From positions 40,546,171-40,610,170 of the forward strand of contig CM067373.1 of the NCBI GenBank assembly GCA_034401795.1: a stretch of DNA of 64,000 bases. Direction: 5' to 3'. This stretch comes from Chaetoderma sp. LZ-2023a. Taxonomy: Eukaryota; Mollusca; Caudofoveata; Chaetodermatida; Chaetodermatidae. Shown here one piece after another: positions 1-11,822 of the stretch. The first letter of the stretch is position 1; every line of letters starts with the position of its first letter. The notes under the pieces were generated by a model. The model was not told the origin of the DNA. It saw only the letters and a program-made list of their open reading frames with translations, and searched no databases. A program made the translations under genes and the position numbers.

Positions 1-92
1 TTGCCATTGCTCCCTTCTACCTTGGCAGCACCAACTGTGTACACATCTGCCAGGTCAGCAAGACCAGTCGAGTGAGCAAATATGGGTTCCAT
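1..92 (-). pseudogene. Unknown Polinton protein, N-terminal fragment (copy 1)
   Basis: Only the first 30 codons (ATG at 92, starting MEPIFAHSTG) lie in the window; the rest runs off the left edge. It corresponds to 14577-15530 in copy 2, where the gene is split by an in-frame stop. It is divergent from the plus-strand gene at 131 across a 38-bp gap containing GTTTAAAC. Confidence 0.5.
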
Positions 93-130
93 AGCACACT
101 ATAGAAGGGGTTTAAACAGGAGATATAACC

Positions 131-514
131 ATGCCGATTGTTGGACTGCTGCTCTCCGGTGGTGAGAACACAATCTCACCCTCTCTAGAGGGGAGACGGG
201 TGGTACAGCACCGTGTATAATGGGTCCTCTTCGAGGCGCCCCAGCGGGGAACAACATACATACACGCCGATGTGCTACATCAACCTCAGGGCAGTGCACA
301 CAGCAGCTCACTAGTAGAAGTCGGCTGGGACGTAATAGAGTATCTCCCAGGTGCCAACAGCAACCTATGGAAAGCTATCAGTCCTAGCCTGTTCACACCT
401 GTAAATCACCTATTTGACAGCCCATCAATTAACATATATGCCAGCACAGATGGGATACTGGGCGCCCATTTAGAGTTTATACGCTTAGTACTCATTGACC
501 TGACGACAACATGA
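131..514 (+). pseudogene. Small unknown Polinton protein, frameshifted (copy 1)
   Basis: ATG at 131 follows GTTTAAAC and ATATAA. The first frame (MPIVGLLLSG...) stops after 29 codons. A different frame carries the remaining ~80 codons to 514 and ends ...LVLIDLTTT. Same lesions as in copy 2 (15569-15952). No family recognised. Confidence 0.4.
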
Positions 515-1156
515 TATCATACCAGCATTATCTGACCTTGGCTGAGATGATGAAGAAAGCGGTTCGCCCCTTCATGACCCCTTGCACAGATAAAGGCCTT
601 GAACGAACTGAGGCTCGCACTGCAACAAGAAGGAGAGTGACTACAGCGGGAGAACTGGTATCAACAGAACGCGAGCCTTGCAAGGAGGCGAAGGAACAGT
701 GAAAAGTTCCAATACTGGCAGGCCCTCCTGGAGGAGAGTAAATGGGATGCAGGAGTCTTGTCAGACGACGATGACCCAGATGTCTTCACAGACGAGGATG
801 AGCCAGGTGTCTTCACAGACGATGATGAGCCAGATGTCATACAGTGGAAAGAGGAGATGGTGCAGAAGTGTAAGACCAGGAAAACCATCCAGCGGCGGAC
901 CTACTATCTTGGTGATAAGGTGAAGTTCCAGATGTCACGTCTCAGAAAGCTACTGGCACCCGACATAGTACTGGATGACCACTGTCTAAAAGACGTCTGT
1001 CTCAACACCAACAAGCTGGTACGGTTCGCCAGGCTCTCCAAAATGAACCCTTCTATGACTCATGAGCAGATTCTGCAGGTGATGCCGTTTAAGCCTCCAG
1101 ATATACTATGGCAAAATCAGAGTGGCGGAAGCAACCAGAACTATACCCCTCCCTGA
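511..1156 (+). pseudogene. Coiled-coil/acidic Polinton protein, broken (copy 1)
   Basis: Same as 15949-16594: short N-terminal frame from ATG 511, frameshift, in-frame stops, then a long open stretch with an acidic DDDDPD/DEDEP repeat and a basic C-terminal half ending at 1156. Confidence 0.45.
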
Positions 1157-1606
1157 CTGCTGACGAGTGCGGTACCATCCACGGCTGGCTGCCAGGCAGA
1201 ATCTCATCCGTGAGGCAGAAAATTACAGCAGAACACGCAGGCGATATAAGACAGCATACAACGTCCTAGCGCATACAACCACTGCTGTGGGTGTGATTGG
1301 AGTCAGTGCTGGTGTGACAGCTGTGGCCACTCTCGCTACAGGGGTGGGTGCCCTCGTCGCCATCCCGCTGGGTGGCATGACACTAGCCATCACTGTCTTG
1401 GCCATGGGCTTGGGGTGGGGCTGCGGCAGATCACAAGGAGGCTGGAAAAGCCTGCTAAGTATGTGACACTGGCACAGAGTATGCTACGGAATATCGACGA
1501 GTCTGTCAGCAAAGCTCTCGAGGATGGCCAGGTCACCGATGAAGAGTACCACCTTATATTGAAGGTCCAAGCCCTGTACCACACGGCGAAACCTAAAGTG
1601 CGATAG
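1108..1606 (+). pseudogene. Polinton hydrophobic protein, frameshifted (copy 1)
   Basis: Copy of 16546-17044 with the same two frameshifts. The glycine/alanine-rich hydrophobic core (around 1290-1410) and the helical C-terminus (about 1470-1606) are both readable, in different frames. Confidence 0.5.
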
Positions 1607-1753
1607 CAATACCTCAAAGGCTCCAGCAGGCGGGTTGATATGGAGGAGCTTAAAAACGAGATGTTATGGCGAGGTCACCTCGCTGGTCTCTGGAGTCGAA
1701 ACGACTACAAATAGTGTGCTGCCTGTACGGTAGCTTTAAGAACACCAGTATAG

Positions 1754-2991
1754 ATGGCCTTCCCACCTAACCTCACGACAGTCATCCAGAGCCAACTGCC
1801 CCTCCTGGGTACACCCTTGACTGGCCTGAGAGGTCTACTGGATGATATACCAGCGCTAACACCATTCTCCATCACAGTGGATTGACGGTCCCGAACCAGC
1901 TTCTCCGTCAATCCACGACCGCTGACCAACCGCCCCATCACCATCAAGGATGCGAAGCAAGCTCATACTTGGATGGCTGCTCCAAGCCTCTCATACTGGA
2001 ATCAGCAGCTGAACTGTGCCGTGTTGTGTACCACGGCAGGATGTGGAATAAGTCCCTCCCTGCTTCACTCCTATTCTGGTACTCCTGAAGCTGTGCTCAT
2101 TGCCAGCTGTCTCAGATTCCACGTGCACTTCACGGTGCGACGAATCCTCCATGAGCTGGGTGCAAGCCTCCCTGATACAAACGACTTCGACCCACAGCTC
2201 AACAGTCATAGCGTCTCAGCGGCCAGCAGACTACAGATAAAGTTCAGCGCTCACCCAGACTATCGGTGGCATGGTGGGGACAACGGTGGCCTAGGGCTTA
2301 TGTACGGTGACCCGAGACGTGACTATTCAGGATTCCCCTATTGAACACCCCGACGAGTAGGCTGTCGGAAGACAGCGACATTCTCGTTCGATCCAGACTT
2401 CGACCCTGGAGTGCTGGTGCAAAATATGCACATCACTGGCTTGCAGGTGGACTATCCAGATGTGTGGAAGTACTTTGTCGCACACACTACCTCAGGCCTC
2501 ACACCAGCATTGATCGTTCGGATCAACCAGTCCATGGAAGCACTGTGCTACTGCCTCCTTACAGCACAGACCAAGCTGCATCATTCCATAGATGGTGTCA
2601 GCGGAGCAGAGGTCCACGCCATGTTCATCAGTCTCGTTGAAAATATGATCATCGTGGCAGATCCCAGCAGTCTTATTGCTACGTTCCAGCAGGGTTGCAG
2701 AAGGCTGGTGGCAAACTCGACTTTGCTATTTCACCACACCTACGGTTGATTCCGAGCAACATGATCATGAACATCGAGGACCTCCAAGTCAGGGGCTATA
2801 ACAACATGATAGTCGATGGGAGTTCCCCCAGTGTCCACTTTGGCTTCAACACCGATATCAACACACCTACACGTAGTACCGGCCATACAGTCGTTCCGGC
2901 CCTGACACTGCAGCCGGTCGACACGATGCTTCCCATGGCAGCTCCGACAATGACACTGCAGCCAGTCGACATGACATGCTTCCCATGGTAG
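1754..2991 (+). pseudogene. Long conserved-type Polinton protein, broken (copy 1)
   Basis: Same gene and lesions as 17192-18429: ATG 1754, in-frame TGA near 1885, frameshifts near 2340 and 2700, end at 2991. Confidence 0.5.
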
Positions 2992-3078
2992 TTCTACGAG
3001 TGGTGTCAGGCCTAGCTATCATGGCGCTCGGGATCAGCCTACTCCGCCGCTAGCAAATCAGCCATACGACTATCCTGA

Positions 3079-3443
3079 CTATCTACAGTAGCAGTGGGGA
3101 CGACGGTGAGACACTGAACCAGCTTGGCCTGCCATACAGCCCCTATACCCGCTGCCAACATGCACATCCATGGGCTGGATGGTTCCACAGCTCTGCAACT
3201 GCTGGAACACATCTGCCAGATACTCCCGATCCTTGTAGAAACCTTTAGTCACAGGATATGCTCGACGATACTCCCGCCCATGATAAAGTATTCGAGGAAG
3301 CAGATCTGCCCCTTACCAGATCCTAGATAGAGTTACACAGCTGTCGGCTCCAGAGAGCTGAGCGAGCTGATCTGGTGTCTTCTTCTTGTAGTCCTTCAAC
3401 TCCCTCTGGAAGACCTCATAGTACAAAGCGTGAGCACTGACAT
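3079..3443 (-). pseudogene. Small minus-strand Polinton gene, frameshifted (copy 1)
   Basis: Copy of 18517-18881. Coding sense is visible only in pieces; see that entry. Confidence 0.3.
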
Positions 3444-3466
3444 GTTTAAGATGTCTCAATAGAGAG

Positions 3467-3694
3467 ATGAATATTCCTGAGTACCAACCCGGACACCTAG
3501 CAGATGCAGACTGGGAAGATCTTATTAGCTCACTCGACAGCGAATGCAGGCATTTAACCGTGTTGTATACTCACTGCTTAAACAATGACGTCACTGGCAC
3601 AGATCGTGAAGCAACTGCCCGAGAGCCGGACGAGTCTTCCGAAGGTGGAGAACCTGCTGCGAACCAAGACCCAGAAGCTACTGACACAGGCTAA
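3467..3694 (+). CDS. Small acidic unknown protein (copy 1)
   Basis: 75 codons from ATG 3467 (MNIPEYQPGH...), ending in an acidic low-complexity tail. Identical to 18905-19132 in protein sequence. Confidence 0.4.
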   Translation: MNIPEYQPGHLADADWEDLISSLDSECRHLTVLYTHCLNNDVTGTDREATAREPDESSEGGEPAANQDPEATDTG

Positions 3695-3986
3695 GCCCAT
3701 GTCAGTCCATATCGCCAGTAACGTGGCGGCGAATGTGGCCATCGTGAAGATGACAGGTGGAAATGAGGTTCTTCCTGCCACCACTGCAGCTGTCCTCGCT
3801 ACAGTGGTGAGTGGGGTGTCCGAGCACTGTCTCAGAATAACTCACCCCATCCCAAAGATCGCCATCAGTGGTGCCTCCTACACTGCCGCCGCCAAGATCA
3901 TGGGTGAACGTGTTACACTAATGGAGGCCGCGTTTCTATGGCTAGCAACAAGTGCAATGGCTGAGATCATCGTCGCCCACGTCTAA
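3585..3986 (+). CDS. Alanine-rich unknown Polinton protein (copy 1)
   Basis: 133 codons from ATG 3585, intact and identical in protein to 19023-19424. Confidence 0.55.
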   Translation: MTSLAQIVKQLPESRTSLPKVENLLRTKTQKLLTQAKPMSVHIASNVAANVAIVKMTGGNEVLPATTAAVLATVVSGVSEHCLRITHPIPKIAISGASYTAAAKIMGERVTLMEAAFLWLATSAMAEIIVAHV

Positions 3987-3995
3987 CCATTCTGA

Positions 3996-4163
3996 ATGGA
4001 GACCCCTGCAGCATATGAGGCATGTCATGCCAGAGGGTGGTGTGCAGCCCATAGTCGAGCATGCGGACTGAGGATTGCCAATGCCCGGGAATGGTGGACC
4101 GCCCACAAGGTGTGCCCCTGCAGCGAGGGCCAGTACCCTGAGCACGGCTACCTATTCCCTTGA
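3996..4163 (+). CDS. Cys/His-rich 55-residue protein (copy 1)
   Basis: Intact, identical reading to 19434-19601; 9 bp after the preceding stop. Confidence 0.45.
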   Translation: METPAAYEACHARGWCAAHSRACGLRIANAREWWTAHKVCPCSEGQYPEHGYLFP

Positions 4164-4278
4164 CCGACTGCGTGGTCCTCCTATGGCCAACTATTTCACT
4201 GGGGGTATGACTAGTAGGTTTAGGCCGTGTATATAGCACTCTGTCACTCAGACCTAGAAAGCAAAGAGCTAGGAGATA

Positions 4279-4734
4279 TTGCTCACTTGGGCGAGGCACG
4301 CCTCAGTTCAGAGGACTGTTGCCCCTATCTCCCTCCTAGACTTCGATGAGAAGGGAGACCCGCCGCGGGAGATCCGCAGTACCATCCTAGCCCGAGATCT
4401 CATTGGAAACACTGATACGGTAGGACAGTCGGCCATTAACAAGGCCAAGACTGTATACAAGGGGATGGGTATCAAGGACAGGGCGACGATGCTCGGTATG
4501 CTCGGAATCGATGAGGCTGGAGCCACCAAAGTTATGGCTGAGGCCTATGCACAAGACCTGGTTAAGGATCTTCTGCAACCACAGAGCTTATTCCAACAGG
4601 ATGGAGAGAATCTCAAGGTAGGCACCATCAGACTGAGCAAGATCACTGTTAATGGCGCAGAGGGTGCTACCGCCAGCCTCCAGCTACCAGCGGTGAAGAA
4701 GTCAGGGTTCTTTAGTTTGCCGTTTAAGACCTAG
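4279..4734 (+). CDS. Unknown Polinton protein with repeated 3' end (copy 1)
   Basis: Open frame of about 150 codons corresponding to 19717-20172. Same 3' triplication of a 113-bp unit (4621-4957). Confidence 0.45.
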   Translation: MLTWARHASVQRTVAPISLLDFDEKGDPPREIRSTILARDLIGNTDTVGQSAINKAKTVYKGMGIKDRATMLGMLGIDEAGATKVMAEAYAQDLVKDLLQPQSLFQQDGENLKVGTIRLSKITVNGAEGATASLQLPAVKKSGFFSLPFKT

Positions 4735-4957
4735 GCACCATCAGGCTGAGCAAGATCACTGCTGATGGGGCAGAGGGTGCTATCGCCAACCTCCAGCTAC
4801 CAGAGGTGAAGAAGTCAGGGTTCTTTGGTTTGCCGTTTAAGACCTAGGCACCATCAGGCTGAGCAAGATCACTGTTGATGGCGCAGAGGGTGCTATCGCC
4901 AGCCTCCAGCTACCAGAGGTGAAGAAGTCAGGGTTCTTTGGTTTGCCGTTTAAGACC
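4621..4957 (+). repeat. Three 113-bp tandem units at a gene 3' end (copy 1)
   Basis: Units start at 4621, 4734 and 4847 (GGCACCATCAGRCTGAGC). The period is not a multiple of three, so each unit is read in a new frame and the first TAG ends the protein early. Confidence 0.9.
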
Positions 4958-4968
4958 ACAGAATAGTC

Positions 4969-5247
4969 ATGTTTTCCCGTGCATGTATCATACAGATACT
5001 GGATGTACTAGACACTGTGGGTGCTGCCACAGGCCCTCTACACTATCTTCTCAGCTGCTGCTGGGATTTCATGCTTGACGCCTCCATCACATCCTTCGTA
5101 GCCGCCGGAGGTGCAGGATTCCCTGCTCTGCAGGCGAAAGAGCTGGTGCAGGAAGTACTGCCATTTAGTCTCCCAGATATAGACGAGGCTACCGCCGACC
5201 AAGTGCTAACCATCCTCCGTGCGCATGTCTGTAGCATTCGACAGTAG
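4969..5247 (+). CDS. Unknown 92-residue protein before the ATPase (copy 1)
   Basis: Intact frame from ATG 4969, same protein as 20407-20685; overlaps the ATPase start by 23 bp. Confidence 0.45.
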   Translation: MFSRACIIQILDVLDTVGAATGPLHYLLSCCWDFMLDASITSFVAAGGAGFPALQAKELVQEVLPFSLPDIDEATADQVLTILRAHVCSIRQ

Positions 5248-5830
5248 GCCGGCCGATGCTGGCCAGGTGGTGCTGATCATTGTCCCATCAGGACACGGGA
5301 AAAACATCTTGCTGCAGGCTCTCCTGGCCGAACATCTACACTCGCAATACATCCTTCTGGTGTCTGACCCCCCGCTGAGGCAGTTGATAGTAATGATCAA
5401 TGGTACAATCACCAAGATGCAGAACCTGCAGGCACTGATGGAGAAGCTGCTGGCAGCCCGACTGACAGAACCACTTGTTCTAGTTATCGATGACCCTGCA
5501 ATTGACCAGAAGACAGTCACCTAACTCAGCAACATCACCAGGCGCATCCGGCACACAAAGATAACTGTCTTCATCCTCTTTCAGAAGTACACCCACGTGA
5601 TCTCTCCAGACATCCGCGACAATGCCTGGTTGGTATACTTCAGCTCCAAGTGTGGACGTGCCCTGATCGAGACCATATATGACAGCCTAACCCTCAAGGA
5701 GACCAAAGGGGGCTTTATCGCAGGTGTACAGAGGGCAGCTGATCTGTACCGCTTCATCTTCAGCAAGAAGGAGACAGGTGAGCTGTCACACTTCAATCCC
5801 TCTCTGGAAAAGGCACAGACCTTCACCTAA
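5225..5830 (+). pseudogene. ATP: FtsK/HerA-type genome-packaging ATPase, one in-frame stop (copy 1)
   Basis: Polinton packaging ATPase of 201 residues from ATG 5225, ending at TAA 5828-5830. Residues 20-27 hold the Walker A region (VPSGHGKN), residues 84-90 the Walker B (LVLVIDD), and downstream FILFQK and DIRDNAW fit the sensor and arginine-containing regions of the family. A TAA at codon 100 (5522-5524) stops translation. Unlike copy 2 its 3' end is complete. It is convergent with the minus-strand gene ending at 5902. Confidence 0.75.
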
Positions 5831-5901
5831 AAGCTGAATCCAGCCAGGAAACTAGCCTGCTCTACGCATCATCGCTGACAGACTGTCGGCTGCAACTTTT
5901 T

Positions 5902-6779
5902 TCATTCATCAGAAGGCTGAGGAACTTCGTCCGTCTCCGCTACTTCGTCAGATACTTGAGGACGTTCGTCAGAAGCTGGAGGAACATTGTCAGAAGCTTG
6001 AGGAACTTCGTCAGTTTCGTCAGAAGCCTGTCGCTGAAACTCTATCCACTGAGGGTCAGATGGTAGGACTCTCTTCTTTTGGAACTTCTCACAGAAGATC
6101 CACTTTGTCCATACGCGACGAGCATCTGACCTGCGAGTGGATTTGATGAGGTAGTCCTGGTAGTTATCTGGGAATTTCAGAAATTCTGGCAGATTACTGG
6201 CCAATCTCCTGCGCCCTCTTTTGTTGAAGATGTGCTCAACAGCCTCCTTGCGGTCAACAGTAAGCCCCTCCTGAGTACCTTCTGCATGACCAGTGTCGTG
6301 GCTCTCTGCTACAACGGCACTGCCCGCCTCCCTGAAGTAGTCATTTTCTCCAGACTGGAAGCTATCCAGCATATCTTGCTCTTCCTGGCTATGGAGGCTA
6401 ACAACGGCAGCCCACTTCCCGACCGTTTGCAAATCTTTGGGATCGACCCTCGCCCTTTGGAGAGCTAGAATAACAGGACTGTTGGTTTGGGCCACAGGTA
6501 GGTTTAGTGCCCTGCCCTGGGTGCTGTCAAACTTCCGGTAGGGTATCCGAGTCAGGAGTTCTTTTGTACTACGAGCTGGTGCTCCTTCCTCTATGGCAGC
6601 CAGTACCTCTGCATCAGACGGAGGTGTAACCTTGGCTCGCGGTGGATAATGTTGATGTCACGAAGCAGTCCTCGGACCCTGTCACAGTGGGACAGTGCTC
6701 GCCGTGGCTGTCGTGCTGACTGTCATGTCGACTTGTCCTGCTGCCTATAGACAATCTGCTGGAGAACTTTACCAAACAT
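5902..6779 (-). pseudogene. Polinton protein with SDE-type C-terminal repeats, broken (copy 1)
   Basis: Same gene as 21244-22121. ATG 6779 opens MFGKVLQQIV; lesions are shared with copy 2. Its stop lies 71 bp from the ATPase stop, tail to tail. Confidence 0.5.
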
Positions 6780-6818
6780 GGCAGCCGTTTAAAACCTCTA
6801 TATACCCAGACCTTAAAC

Positions 6819-7894
6819 ATGCTGCAGTATGTGCAACATCCAGATGGGGCCATTGAACCCGTGACATCGCACCGCACTGATCCTCGGAAGGACTGCCTGA
6901 TGGTCATTCGACCCGCTATACACGATAAGAACCCATTGTCCGCTGCTGAGAAATACGTCGACTTTGCAATCTCGGCACAGATCAACGAGATCAAGAGCAT
7001 GGCACTCGAGTTCAAGCTTCAGAGCACAATAGAACAGATTGTAGAGCTCCTGCAGGGTCTGAACAGCTGGGAGATCGTGTAGAGCAACATCACTGTGGAC
7101 ACCACCTATGTGAACGATGGGTACTGAGTCCTGGCCCGCTTGCTCATGGACCAACCTTCTATGCGAAGGGAAAGGGGTACTACGCTGTGGGGTGCATTGA
7201 GAGGTTCATGGAATACGAACTACGGGCAGGTGTCGAGAAGCCTGTGGCAGTTCAACTCTTAACCCTCCTCGAGAACACACACGTGAATCGGGCTGCCATG
7301 CAGGATAGGTTGTTCCTTCGGGTGTACACTGAGCAGCTCGCAGATGCGACGATGAATGCTCCAAGACTTCATGTCTGGCATGACGAGAATGACCAGGAAT
7401 GGAAGCATCCGGGTTTCAAACAGTGGATTGTGCATGTGGAGCGAGAACACCAGCAGGTCCAAGCCACCACTAACCAACGGGTAGAGCTGACATTGCATCG
7501 TGGTGCATTGGACTGTGTCACTGTTACGGTCCTGGTTCTGAAGAGAGGAGCCATCCAGCAGGTGGATAAGCTAGACGACTTCAAGTTTATGGTTGCTGGG
7601 ACCAATGTTCTTCGTGAGGTACGTGAGCTGGCTGACTGCCAACTCTACAGACAGAAAACTAAGTCATTTTGCACTTCTGCGACTAACCAGTGGAAGCGAT
7701 GACCTCAAGTCGGTACTTGAGGGCCGTCACCACCTCGGAGCAGGAACATCCCACCTAATCAGGGCAACCGGCTCAGCTTCAACATAGCAAACCTCATAGC
7801 TGAGACTCGCTCATTAGGTGTGACGGTACCTTACTTTGGCTATGCTAAGGCATGCGTGTCGAACACATCAGGTATTCAGATTGAGCATGCGTAG
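6819..7894 (+). pseudogene. Capsid-candidate Polinton protein, broken (copy 1)
   Basis: Copy of 22161-23236 with the same two stops and frameshifts; ATG 6819, TAG 7892-7894. A few base changes separate the copies (for example CTTGCTC against CTGGCTC near 7139). Confidence 0.5.
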
Positions 7895-8250
7895 AGCACT
7901 ACTCCTGTCATCACAGCTGCAGCTGCCACCACTACTATAAGCTCTGCTGTCTTCTGACCTGTCGATGCTGCATAGTCGAGCGTTGGCTCAGATACAGCCT
8001 CGTAGTACTCATCGAGACTTTCATCTGCCTCTTTGATGTTCGGGTTGGCCTGAGCTCGGAGTTGTCGTCGGCGTGCTTCCCTCTGGCGCATATGCTCGAG
8101 TGCTTTGCTGTATTCAAACTTCTCCTTAGACAGCTTCTCCATCACCTGGGTATGACGCTCACGCTCGACCTCTGCTGCCTTCTTGTCGGCGAAGCTGAGT
8201 CCTCAGTTTGCTAAGGCAAACACGCCCGCATTCAAGATTGGGGATGCCAT
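7876..8250 (-). pseudogene. Tail-anchored coiled-coil Polinton protein, one stop (copy 1)
   Basis: Same as 23218-23592; ATG 8250, TGA after codon 15, C-terminal membrane segment intact. Confidence 0.5.
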
Positions 8251-8300
8251 GCTGTAGTCTACAGTTTAAAGCTGTTATATAGCTGTCCCCAGAGACGGAT

Positions 8301-8726
8301 ATGTATGAAGCAGAGGCTTATGAAGATCCAGTCGAGGATATAAATGACGAGGACTATGAGGAGGACTATGATGAGGACGATTATGATGCAGACTACGAGG
8401 TCGGTGGTCAGTATGATGATGTAGAGCCTGAATCCTGCAAGCTAGTACACAAATTGAAAGGAATCTATCGCACTTACGTAAAAGGTTCTATCGGGCCACT
8501 GGCAGCAGTTGGGGCTCTGATCGCTCTGCTCACAATGAAGGCTGGCGAGACGGTCCGCAAGATCGCCAACAATGCTCTCCATGCTGTGGAGAAGATTTCT
8601 GAAGCCATACCAGGCATCGCCTCGGGAGTAGGTACGTTCTTCGGCGTCACAGGCCCTTGGCTACCGTACGTTGCCATAGCACTCACGGCCATCTGGGCCG
8701 CCGAACATTTAAGCCTTGCTTTATAA
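8301..8726 (+). CDS. Acidic N-terminus plus hydrophobic C-terminus, unknown (copy 1)
   Basis: Intact 141-codon frame from ATG 8301, same protein as 23643-24068. Confidence 0.6.
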   Translation: MYEAEAYEDPVEDINDEDYEEDYDEDDYDADYEVGGQYDDVEPESCKLVHKLKGIYRTYVKGSIGPLAAVGALIALLTMKAGETVRKIANNALHAVEKISEAIPGIASGVGTFFGVTGPWLPYVAIALTAIWAAEHLSLAL

Positions 8727-8728
8727 GG

Positions 8729-8905
8729 ATGGCTTCTCTGTACGATCTGGTCAAGATACTTAACTTCCGAGAGTTAATCGATAAACTGCCATTCAGTGAG
8801 AATCCAGCAGAGACTAGACGCCAGTGTACGGAGGTGTTTGAGGAGGTCTTCAGTGATAGTCGAATGAATTACGGCCGTCTGTTCATCTGTTTAGAGTTCG
8901 CGTAG
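8729..8905 (+). CDS. 58-residue unknown protein before integrase (copy 1)
   Basis: Intact, ATG 8729 three bases after the previous stop, same protein as 24071-24247. Confidence 0.45.
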   Translation: MASLYDLVKILNFRELIDKLPFSENPAETRRQCTEVFEEVFSDSRMNYGRLFICLEFA

Positions 8906-8908
8906 GCC

Positions 8909-9899
8909 ATGTGTGACAGGATGAGGGTGGACGTCAGTGAAAAAATCAACCGTCTTTCTTGAGGAACCCTACTATCAGCCTGGTGGATATTACCGTGAGC
9001 CCACTCAACTACTCGAGGCTGTACGTTGCAAGGGCCACAACTTCACATTGGAGACAGTTAGCCAGTGGCTCAGCCACCAGGCAATGCGGCAGATATACAT
9101 ATCTTGTCCACGGCATATCAGGCATGCCCATTTCGATGAAACTGTCATGAACAGAGTTCACCAGGCAGATGTTCTATTCCTTCCACACGACTCTGTTGGT
9201 CGTAAGACCTACAAGTATGCCCTCACCATCGTCGATGTCGCCAGCAGGTACAAGGCTGCAGCACCACTCACAGACAAGTTAGCTGGCCAGGTGGCCCAGA
9301 CATTCCAGGGTGTCTACGAGGCATCGGAAAATCCCCTCCAGTGGCCAGAATTGTTGCAGGTGGATGAGGGTAAGGAGTTCAGAGGTGAGACTGCAGCCCT
9401 CATGCAGAAAGACGATGTGGCAGTTAGGCGAGGCGAGGTAGGGCATCACCATACCCAGATTATCATTGAGTTGTGGAATCGGACACTGGCAGAGAGACTG
9501 TTCCCACACCAATATTCCCAGGAAATGGTCGCGCTGAGTGAATGTTCTAGAGTATGGGTGAGAGGGCTGCCTGCTGTGGTGGAGAGATCCAATACCGAGG
9601 TTACTAGGCTAATTGGGAAGTAGCCAGTAGAGGCTATCAGACACTCTGCTGTTGCCAGTCACAGCTCTAGAGGAGCGAACAAGGGAGAGGAGTGCCTACC
9701 ACCTGATGCTCTGGTTCGGTACCTGTATGAGCCTGGTGAGCTGGAAGGTGGTCGACGGCGTGCAACAGATCCTAACTGGTCGATAGATGTTCACAGGCTT
9801 CACAGATATGTGGAGGTGGAGGGGCAGCCTACACTGTACTACCTGGCATGCCAGTACGGAGTGCCTAGGCGACCAGTTGTCATAGAAGAGCTTCGCTAG
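8909..9899 (+). pseudogene. INT: Polinton DDE integrase, broken (copy 1)
   Basis: Same gene as 24251-25241: frameshift after the first 17 codons, intact catalytic core at about 8937-9620, TAG at 9621-9623, then an open C-terminal domain to 9899. A single visible coding difference from copy 2 lies in the YIxCPRH segment (Ser here, Pro in copy 2). Confidence 0.85.
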
Positions 9900-11822
9900 T
9901 CCCTGCAGACATACGGCTACCACCCCCTAGGGTGCTAACATGATACTCGATGGGCTCGGTTTGGACACCATCTGGCAGCACATGGCACTTATCATAGTAA
10001 GAGCCCAAGTTTTTCCTGCTCATACTTCACCATACCCTGGTTGTGCATGCATAGGCCTCGGTTTTTAGCTCTGTCCATCCCGCCATGTAGGGCGCTGTAG
10101 AACCTCTGCCAAGATACCTCATTCTGCTGCTTTGACATTCGCTTAGTCGTGCACTTACTTGCTGCTGCGCTCTCCATGTAGTAGCATTTGGAGCAGAGGG
10201 CAATACCACAAGAGCTTTTTAAGTCGAGCTTGAACAGTCCCGGAGTCCGTCCAGACCATTTGTCCCAAGCTAGCCAGTCCCGCTTATGAGCCTGGTACTC
10301 TGCTCGCATCTCAGGGTGAATGCCATCGTCGAGGTTGGAGCCTGCTATAGCAATATACGCAGAGTCAGTGTCCATCTGCAGGTACTCAAAGCTGTTACGA
10401 GCTACGTAGCGATCGAGGAAGTCGTAGTAGAACTCCAGCATTCGTAGGTTCGCGAGCTCATAAACGGCTATCCCCACCTAGAAGGGCCTTCGAATAGTGA
10501 TTCTTGGCTTGTGACTCCGGAGCCCGTATGACTCACCAATCTCCTCTAGATCTTCGAACCATGCACTACGCAAGGCCTTGTCTACCACGCATTCATCCTT
10601 CGTAAAGCTGGTGTTGCTATGGCATTCTAGGGCCTCGATGAGCTTCCTGTAGGCACTGTTGCCGAGGAGTTTGAAGAGATCTGCCAAGAGCGCTTAGCTG
10701 TTATCTACATCTCCAGAGCATATCTAATCCGGACTCATAGTCTATGGTGCGGTATACAGCAGTGATCTCCAGGCCATGGGTTATATACCACTTGAGTGTC
10801 GGTGCGTACAGCAGCTGCTTCTTGCCAGAGAGGGCACCTGCCAGCTTCTGGGTGGTGGGTCGCTTCCGCCCTGTACGCTCTAGATATGCCAGCATCTCAG
10901 AAGAGACGGCCTCTACAGGGATCTCGCAGTTATAGAAGAGCGGGGGCATTTCCTCGAACTTTGCCCACAGAGCCTTAGGGACCTCTATATCCACCTCAGC
11001 AAGTCCAAACCAGCGGTCTGCTAGGAGCTCCTCCTTAAATCTGGCCACACCACTGGCACCGGACCAATGGCACACTTTTTCCTTACCACAGGGCATCTCT
11101 TTGGCCATCGTTGACAGGTACAGAGCATTTGCGTCGTAGCCGAGTGGACATTGCCAGACACGCTCACTCTGGCGGATGCATGTCACACCTGCCTTGTGGT
11201 ATCTGGTGAACATGATGCTGGGCCCTCCAACCACCGCGTCCTTCAGAATCTCGTGGTCCTCCTTGCCTGGAGAGTAGAGGCTAACATCCGGCGTGTGCTG
11301 AGCAGTTCCACGTAGGAGGTACTGCAGTGACACACCTGGGAGAGACACTGCGTCTTTGAGGATGTCTATTTCTCGTTCTGTGTAGAACTTCCGCATCTGC
11401 TCTAGGGCTTCGATGAATGGACTGATGTCCAGGTTGTTTTAGTATCACAGCCAGTCGGCTAATGTCCTCATTCCGTGCTTGCTGAATGCCTGGTTACATT
11501 ATTCCAACTCTGATCACGTCAAGAGTTAGCCACCCTTGAACTTAGATGTCCATGCTGAGTAGTCATGAAGCCCTAGATAGTTGAGCTTCTCGTGTGTGTC
11601 AAACCATTCATATGGGAACCAGCTCTTCTGCTGTGTACACCCATAAGTTTTGACCCATACCTCGTACGACACTCCTGGGCCGAGGTAGTTCAGCACATCG
11701 AGAAACCGTAGCTCAGATGTTATGAGGAACATGGTCTGACTAGCCTTCTTGGCGACTTTCACTGTACCTATACTGTCAGTCAACCCATCGACAAAGTGAT
11801 CGGAATGAAGAGAGAATTTCAA
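9875..11822 (-). pseudogene. POLB: Protein-primed-type DNA polymerase B, truncated and broken (copy 1)
   Basis: Same gene as 25222-27169. A 5-bp deletion relative to copy 2 (GAGCC instead of GCGGAGAGCC near 9999) adds a private frameshift close to the C-terminus, so the last frame stops at 9992 here. All other lesions are shared. Confidence 0.82.

Noticed and set aside
99..311. Minus-strand frame of 70 codons, repeated at 15537
   Set aside because: It overlaps the promoter gap and the plus-strand gene, is Cys/Arg/Pro-rich as expected of an antisense shadow, and is duplicated only because the whole element is.
6614..7015. 133-codon minus frame across the divergent promoter (also 21956)
   Set aside because: It reads antisense through the capsid-candidate start and through a region already explained by the minus gene in another frame.
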